Position numbers and translations under genes: made by a program. A stretch of DNA of 64,000 nt from UBA1127 sp965116355 (GTDB taxonomy: Bacteria; Chloroflexota; Dehalococcoidia; Lucifugimonadales; UBA1127). The stretch spans positions 2,170,001 to 2,234,000 of the forward strand of contig OZ220679.1 of the NCBI GenBank assembly GCA_965116355.1, written 5' to 3'. Under the pieces are notes generated by a model that saw only the letters and a program-made list of their open reading frames with translations, was not told the DNA's origin and made no database searches. Shown piece after piece: positions 60,669 to 64,000 of this stretch (the stretch's first letter is position 1; the number at the start of each line of letters is the position of its first letter).

Positions 60669-61139
60669 ATGACAACTGGGAAAAGCTACCTGACGCCCGA
60701 GGGATTCGAGAAGCTGTCCAAGGAGCTGGACGAGCTGAAGACCCTGCGCCGCCGCGAGGTGGCGGAGGAGTTGAAGCGCGCCTCCGAGGTCGGCGGCACC
60801 GTGGACAACGCGGAGTACGACGAGGCGAAGCGCGATCAGGCCACGGTGGAGGGGCGCATCTTCGACCTGGAGCAGGCGCTGGACAACGCTGAGGTCATCC
60901 CCGGCCACGACACGCCCTCGGAGACGGTGACGGTGGGCTCCATCGTGGTGCTGAAGAACTCGGCGGGCAAGCAGGTGGAGTACACGATCGTCGGCAGCAT
61001 GGAGGCCGACCCCGCCCACGGGCGCATCTCGAACGAGTCGCCGGTGGGACACGCGCTGCTGGGCAAGCGCGTGGGCGAGGCGGTCGACGTGCACGCGCCC
61101 GGCGGCGAGCAGGTCTTCACGCTGGTGGACATCCGCTAA
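60669..61139 (+). CDS. greA: Transcription elongation factor GreA
   Basis: Rescues backtracked RNA polymerase by stimulating transcript cleavage. 156 residues from the ATG at 60669 (in-frame TTG at 60657 is less likely). N-terminal coiled coil (FEKLSKELDELKTLRRREVAE) with the acidic tip in NAEYDEAKRDQATVEGRI, and C-terminal FKBP-like domain (SPVGHALLGKRVGEAVDVHAP). Clear family assignment and length. Confidence 0.97.
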   Translation: MTTGKSYLTPEGFEKLSKELDELKTLRRREVAEELKRASEVGGTVDNAEYDEAKRDQATVEGRIFDLEQALDNAEVIPGHDTPSETVTVGSIVVLKNSAGKQVEYTIVGSMEADPAHGRISNESPVGHALLGKRVGEAVDVHAPGGEQVFTLVDIR

Positions 61140-61190
61140 ACCCTTTCCCGACAGGCCATTCCCTCGCAACTTGCACTCCCCTGCGTGCGC

Positions 61191-61196
61191 TACAAT
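61191..61196 (+). promoter_or_regulatory. Possible -10 box of lysS
   Basis: TACAAT, 91 nt ahead of the GTG of lysS. The stem CCCTCCCCCGCACAGGGGGGAGGG (61245-61268) lies in the leader and could influence translation. Confidence 0.4.
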
Positions 61197-61287
61197 TGTC
61201 GTGGTGCGTCCTTCGCCAGGGCCTCGGCCGGCCGCCACTCCGGCCCTCCCCCGCACAGGGGGGAGGGGGAAGACCCAAAGGAGCGCT

Positions 61288-62940
61288 GTGACCCAACGCG
61301 ACGAGTATTTTCAGATACGGGCCGAGAAGGTCGAGCGGCTGCGCGAGCAGGGCATCGACCCATTCCCGGCTCGGTATGCGCGCACGCACACCATCGCGCA
61401 GGCGCAGGCGCTGCTGGCGCGGTGGACGGAGCGGGGGCGGCCGGCACGCGAGCGCTCGGTCAGCGTGACGGGGCGCGTCACGGGCGTTCGCAACATGGGG
61501 CGCGTCGCGTTCCTGGACCTGCGCGACGGGACGGGCTCGATGCAGGCGCAGCTCCGGCGGGACCTGACGGGGGCGGACTTCGAGCTGCTGAAGTCGCTGG
61601 ACCTGGGGGACTTTCTCGGCGTGCGGGGGCGGCTCATTCACACGCGGACGGGCGAGCCGACCGTCGAGGCGCGGTCGGCGACGATGCTGGGGAAGGCGCT
61701 GCGGCCGCCGCCAGAGAAGTGGCACGGGCTGCAGGACGTGCAGCAGCGGCTCAGGCAGCGGGAGGCGGACCTCATCGCCAACGACGACGTTCGGGAGCGG
61801 TTCGTACTTCGCAGCAAGCTGGTGGCGGCGATCCGGCGGTTCATGGACGGGCGCGGCTACCTGGAAGTGGAGACGCCTATTCTGTTAAACGTCGCGGCGG
61901 GGGCGAACGCACGGCCCTTCGTGACGCAGCACAACGCGCTCAGCCGCACGCTCTATCTGCGCATCGCTACGGAACTGCACCTGAAGCGGTGCATCATCGG
62001 CGGGCTGGAGCGGGTGTACGAGATTGGGCGGATCTTCCGCAACGAGGGCCTCGACGCGACGCACAACCCGGAATTCACGTCGATGGAGAGCTACGAGGCC
62101 TACGCCGACTACAACGACATCATGGCGCTGGTGGAGACGATGGTCGAGGGGCTCGCGTCAGAGCTGCTGGGCACGACGACGCTGGAGTACGGGGGCGCGA
62201 CGATCGACGTGCGGGCGCCGTGGCGGCGGCTGGACCTGCGGACGGCGATCCTCGAGCACGCGGGCATCGACATCGACGAGCACAGGGACGCGGCGTCGCT
62301 GGCGGGGCGGATGCGGGAGACCGGCGTCGTGGTGACGCAGGAGGACAGCTGGGGGCGGTTGGTCGACAAGCTGCTGGGCGACAAGGTGGAGCCGCACCTG
62401 GTGCAGCCGACGTTCCTCGTCGACTACCCGGTGGAGATGACGCCGCTGGCCAAGCGGCATCCGAGCAAGGACGGCTACGTGGAGCGGTTCGAGGGGTTTG
62501 TGGCCGGGATGGAGGTGTGCAACGCCTTCACGGAGCTGAACGATCCCATCGAGCAGCGGCGGCGGTTCGAGGAGCAGGAGGCGATGCGGCTGGAGCACGC
62601 GGAGGAGGACTTCGACCGGCTGGACGAGGATTTTTTGACGGCCGTCGAGTACGGGATGCCGCCGACGGGGGGGCTCGGCGTCGGCATCGACCGGCTGGCG
62701 ATGCTGTTCAGCGGGCAGAGCACGGTGCGGGAGGTGGTGCTGTTCCCGCACCTTTCGCTGACGCAGGATGAGGTGTTCCGGGCGGTGGACCGCACGTTAC
62801 ATGACGTCATTGGAGTGAATCCCGCGCTAAAGGGCAACGACCTCGTCCGCGGGATTCGAGTCACGCTGCCTGAGGAGGTAAGTGCGCGCATAACCGACGG
62901 CGAGATTCAGCGTCGCATAGAGCTAGCGAGCGGCAGGTGA
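61288..62940 (+). CDS. lysS: Lysyl-tRNA synthetase (class II)
   Basis: Attaches lysine to tRNA-Lys. 550 residues, longer than the about 500 typical, mainly through a longer C-terminal part. N-terminal OB fold for the anticodon (SVTGRVTGVRNMGRVAFLDL), class II motif 2 FRNEGLDATHNPEFTSMESY and motif 3 GGLGVGIDRLAMLF. GTG start with AAAGGAG 6 nt ahead; the frame continues upstream through a hairpin without SD. Between greA and rpsT. Confidence 0.97.
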   Translation: MTQRDEYFQIRAEKVERLREQGIDPFPARYARTHTIAQAQALLARWTERGRPARERSVSVTGRVTGVRNMGRVAFLDLRDGTGSMQAQLRRDLTGADFELLKSLDLGDFLGVRGRLIHTRTGEPTVEARSATMLGKALRPPPEKWHGLQDVQQRLRQREADLIANDDVRERFVLRSKLVAAIRRFMDGRGYLEVETPILLNVAAGANARPFVTQHNALSRTLYLRIATELHLKRCIIGGLERVYEIGRIFRNEGLDATHNPEFTSMESYEAYADYNDIMALVETMVEGLASELLGTTTLEYGGATIDVRAPWRRLDLRTAILEHAGIDIDEHRDAASLAGRMRETGVVVTQEDSWGRLVDKLLGDKVEPHLVQPTFLVDYPVEMTPLAKRHPSKDGYVERFEGFVAGMEVCNAFTELNDPIEQRRRFEEQEAMRLEHAEEDFDRLDEDFLTAVEYGMPPTGGLGVGIDRLAMLFSGQSTVREVVLFPHLSLTQDEVFRAVDRTLHDVIGVNPALKGNDLVRGIRVTLPEEVSARITDGEIQRRIELASGR

Positions 62941-63150
62941 CGCTGCCGCATCCACTCCCGTGGACTCCGGCTTTCGCCGGAGAAACGCGGTTGGGGTTCC
63001 GTTTGTCGGGGTTCCTGCCTGCGCAGGAACGACGAATGTGGGCGGAGTTGGGGCGGTATGAGAATCCGTGGTGGGGTTTCAGTCGCCGTGAGCCCCATCG
63101 AGGGGCACACGGCTACCCCTTCGACGGGCTCAGGGCGAACGGCTGAAGGT
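62941..63150. repeat. H2, H1 and H3 repeats
   Basis: H2-like CTCCGGCTTTCGCCGGAG at 62964 followed by AAACGCG, H1 at 63006-63033, H3 at 63116-63142. No gene. Confidence 0.7.
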
Positions 63151-63179
63151 GAAGGCTAGCCGATACTCACAGCTTCAGG

Positions 63180-63185
63180 TATACT
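63180..63185 (+). promoter_or_regulatory. -10 box of rpsT
   Basis: TATACT, 31 nt ahead of the GTG of rpsT. -35 not clear. Confidence 0.45.
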
Positions 63186-63215
63186 GACATTCAGCACTAT
63201 TGGAGGACTTGAAAC

Positions 63216-63476
63216 GTGCCCAGTGAACGGTCTGCCCGCGTAACCCTACGGCGCTCCCTGCGAAACCGCTCGGTGAAGCGCAGCTTGCGGACGTCGCGCA
63301 CGAAGGCGTCGCGCGCGCTTGCCGGCGGAAGTGCGGAGGAGGCGCAGCAGGCCGTCCGCAGCACGCTTCGGGACATCGACGTGGCGGCGCGCAAGGGCGT
63401 CATCCACGCCAACAAGGCCGCCCGCACCAAGTCGAGGCTCGCCCGAAAGCTGAACTCCGCCACAGCCGACGCGTAG
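63216..63476 (+). CDS. rpsT: 30S ribosomal protein S20
   Basis: Primary 16S rRNA-binding protein of the small subunit. 86 residues, very basic, all helical: RSLRNRSVKRSLRTSRTK, then a middle helix, then GVIHANKAARTKSRLARKLN, the conserved C-terminal helix motif. GTG start with GGAGG 10 nt ahead. Confidence 0.95.
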   Translation: MPSERSARVTLRRSLRNRSVKRSLRTSRTKASRALAGGSAEEAQQAVRSTLRDIDVAARKGVIHANKAARTKSRLARKLNSATADA

Positions 63477-63495
63477 CCTCCCCCGGTCCGCTTCG

Positions 63496-63933
63496 ATGAG
63501 TATGGTTCGCGCCATCGCCGTCGTCATTCCCGACCCGCGTGATGGCGCTCTTCTTTTGGCCGTGCGCCGCCCCGACGACGATGACGAACTCCCCGGCATC
63601 TGGGGCCTGCCCGCCACGACGGTCCGCCCGAACGAGACCGACGCCGACGCCGCTGCGCGTCTCGGCATGGCGAAGCTTGGCTCGGCGCTGACGCTTGGCG
63701 CGGCGCTCGGCGAGGGAACGCAGGCTCGAGCCGACCATGAACTCTCGATGACGCTGTACGCCGCGACCCTGGGCGCGCCGGAGCCCTCGCTGCCGGTGAA
63801 CGCGGGCGGAGACAGCTCGACCTACTACGACGGCTGGCGGTGGGCGCCGGTGTCGGCGCTGGCGGAGGGCGCGGAGCGGGGGTCGCTTTGCTGCTCGCTC
63901 GCGCTGCAGGCGTATCGAGCAGGGGCGCGGTGA
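63496..63933 (+). CDS. Nudix-like hydrolase with degenerate Nudix box
   Basis: 145 residues. N-terminus RAIAVVIPDPRDGALLLAVR and GIWGLPATTVRPNET look like a Nudix domain, and the end YYDGWRWAPVSALAEGAERG is also typical. The Nudix box (GX5EX7REUXEEXGU) is recognisable only as GLPATTVRPNETDADAAARLGMAKLG, which lacks the REUXEE glutamates needed for metal binding. Probably inactive or a binding protein. Its stop overlaps or nearly meets the thiI start, suggesting an operon. Confidence 0.75.
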   Translation: MSMVRAIAVVIPDPRDGALLLAVRRPDDDDELPGIWGLPATTVRPNETDADAAARLGMAKLGSALTLGAALGEGTQARADHELSMTLYAATLGAPEPSLPVNAGGDSSTYYDGWRWAPVSALAEGAERGSLCCSLALQAYRAGAR

Positions 63934-63938
63934 GCGGC

Positions 63939-64000
63939 ATGGAGCAGCACGTCATGGTCCGCTTCTACCACGAGATTGCCCTCAAGGGGAGCAACCGGCC
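63939..64000 (+). CDS. thiI: tRNA 4-thiouridine synthase ThiI, N-terminus only
   Basis: Frame from the ATG at 63939 reads MVRFYHEIALKGSNR after MEQH, the start of ThiI's ferredoxin-like domain (compare RYGEIALKGKNR). ThiI adds sulfur to uridine 8 of tRNA and to thiazole in thiamine synthesis. The gene is cut by the window end, so only 20 residues are seen. A GTG at 63930 is an alternative start. Confidence 0.75.
   Translation, partial: MEQHVMVRFYHEIALKGSNR

Overview
High-GC bacterial chromosomal window with short intergenic spaces, many GTG/TTG starts behind strong Shine-Dalgarno sites, and gaps filled with families of short dispersed hairpin repeats. The gene set fits a free-living, probably marine member of the Chloroflexota (Dehalococcoidia/SAR202-like): tandem FAA hydrolases, a Rieske oxygenase, a class III extradiol dioxygenase, an FAD phenol-type hydroxylase, a sulfatase-fold enzyme, TreT-type trehalose synthase, and nad and rib clusters. 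This placement is inferred from gene content only. No rRNA, CRISPR array, prophage or complete insertion sequence was seen.

Layout. 1-7 kb: 3' part of a CPA2 antiporter, CaCA exchanger, TreT-like glycosyltransferase, Mrp plus a DUF59 partner, uvrB. 7-14.2 kb: a PaREP1-like protein, a heterodimeric ABC exporter, a PQQ-type sugar dehydrogenase lipoprotein, rnhA-ruvB. 14.3-19.2 kb: two FAA hydrolases, a VapBC pair, a PfkB kinase, a fused MoaD-MoaE. 19.2-28 kb: MFS transporter, tRNA-Ser(GCU), miaB, and nadA, nadB, nadC interleaved with VOC and metallo-beta-lactamase genes. 28-34 kb: HicB-like antitoxin, dtd, FmdB-like zinc ribbon, a probable selenocysteine-containing DsbA/FrnE oxidoreductase, and a MacAB-type efflux operon whose permease is frameshifted. 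34-42 kb: extradiol dioxygenase, a repeat-rich zone, then dcd(HTH fusion)-ribD-ribE-ribBA-ribH and an EVE-domain protein. 42-53.8 kb: aldo/keto reductase, lactonase-like MBL enzyme, cyclophilin lipoprotein, comM, DtxR-family repressor, peptide-type binding protein, Rieske oxygenase. 55-64 kb: methyltransferase, sulfatase-fold enzyme, rhodanese, SDR, FAD monooxygenase, greA, lysS, rpsT, Nudix-like gene and the start of thiI.

The most notable item is the gene at 29097-29726. An in-frame TGA replaces the first Cys of the CPWC redox motif, and a bacterial-SECIS-like hairpin with a GG-starting apical loop lies 20 nt downstream. This is the classic signature of a selenoprotein.

Repeat families, named in the feature list: H1, hairpin TTCCTGCCTGCGCAGGAA or CCCGCNNTCGCGGG followed by CGACGG/TGACGG; H2, CACCGGCTTTCGCCGGTG followed by AAACG; H3, CCTTCGA...GGCTCAGGGCGAACGG; H4, hairpins whose arms vary but stay complementary (GGGCGGCC/ACAAG/GGCCGCCC, GGGCAAC/GTTGCCC, GGGCGAC/GTCGCCC), followed by CTACGA; AT islands, AT-rich palindromic patches sharing CAGATACGG and CCGTAGCTGG. 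One H3 copy sits in frame inside the MFS transporter gene.
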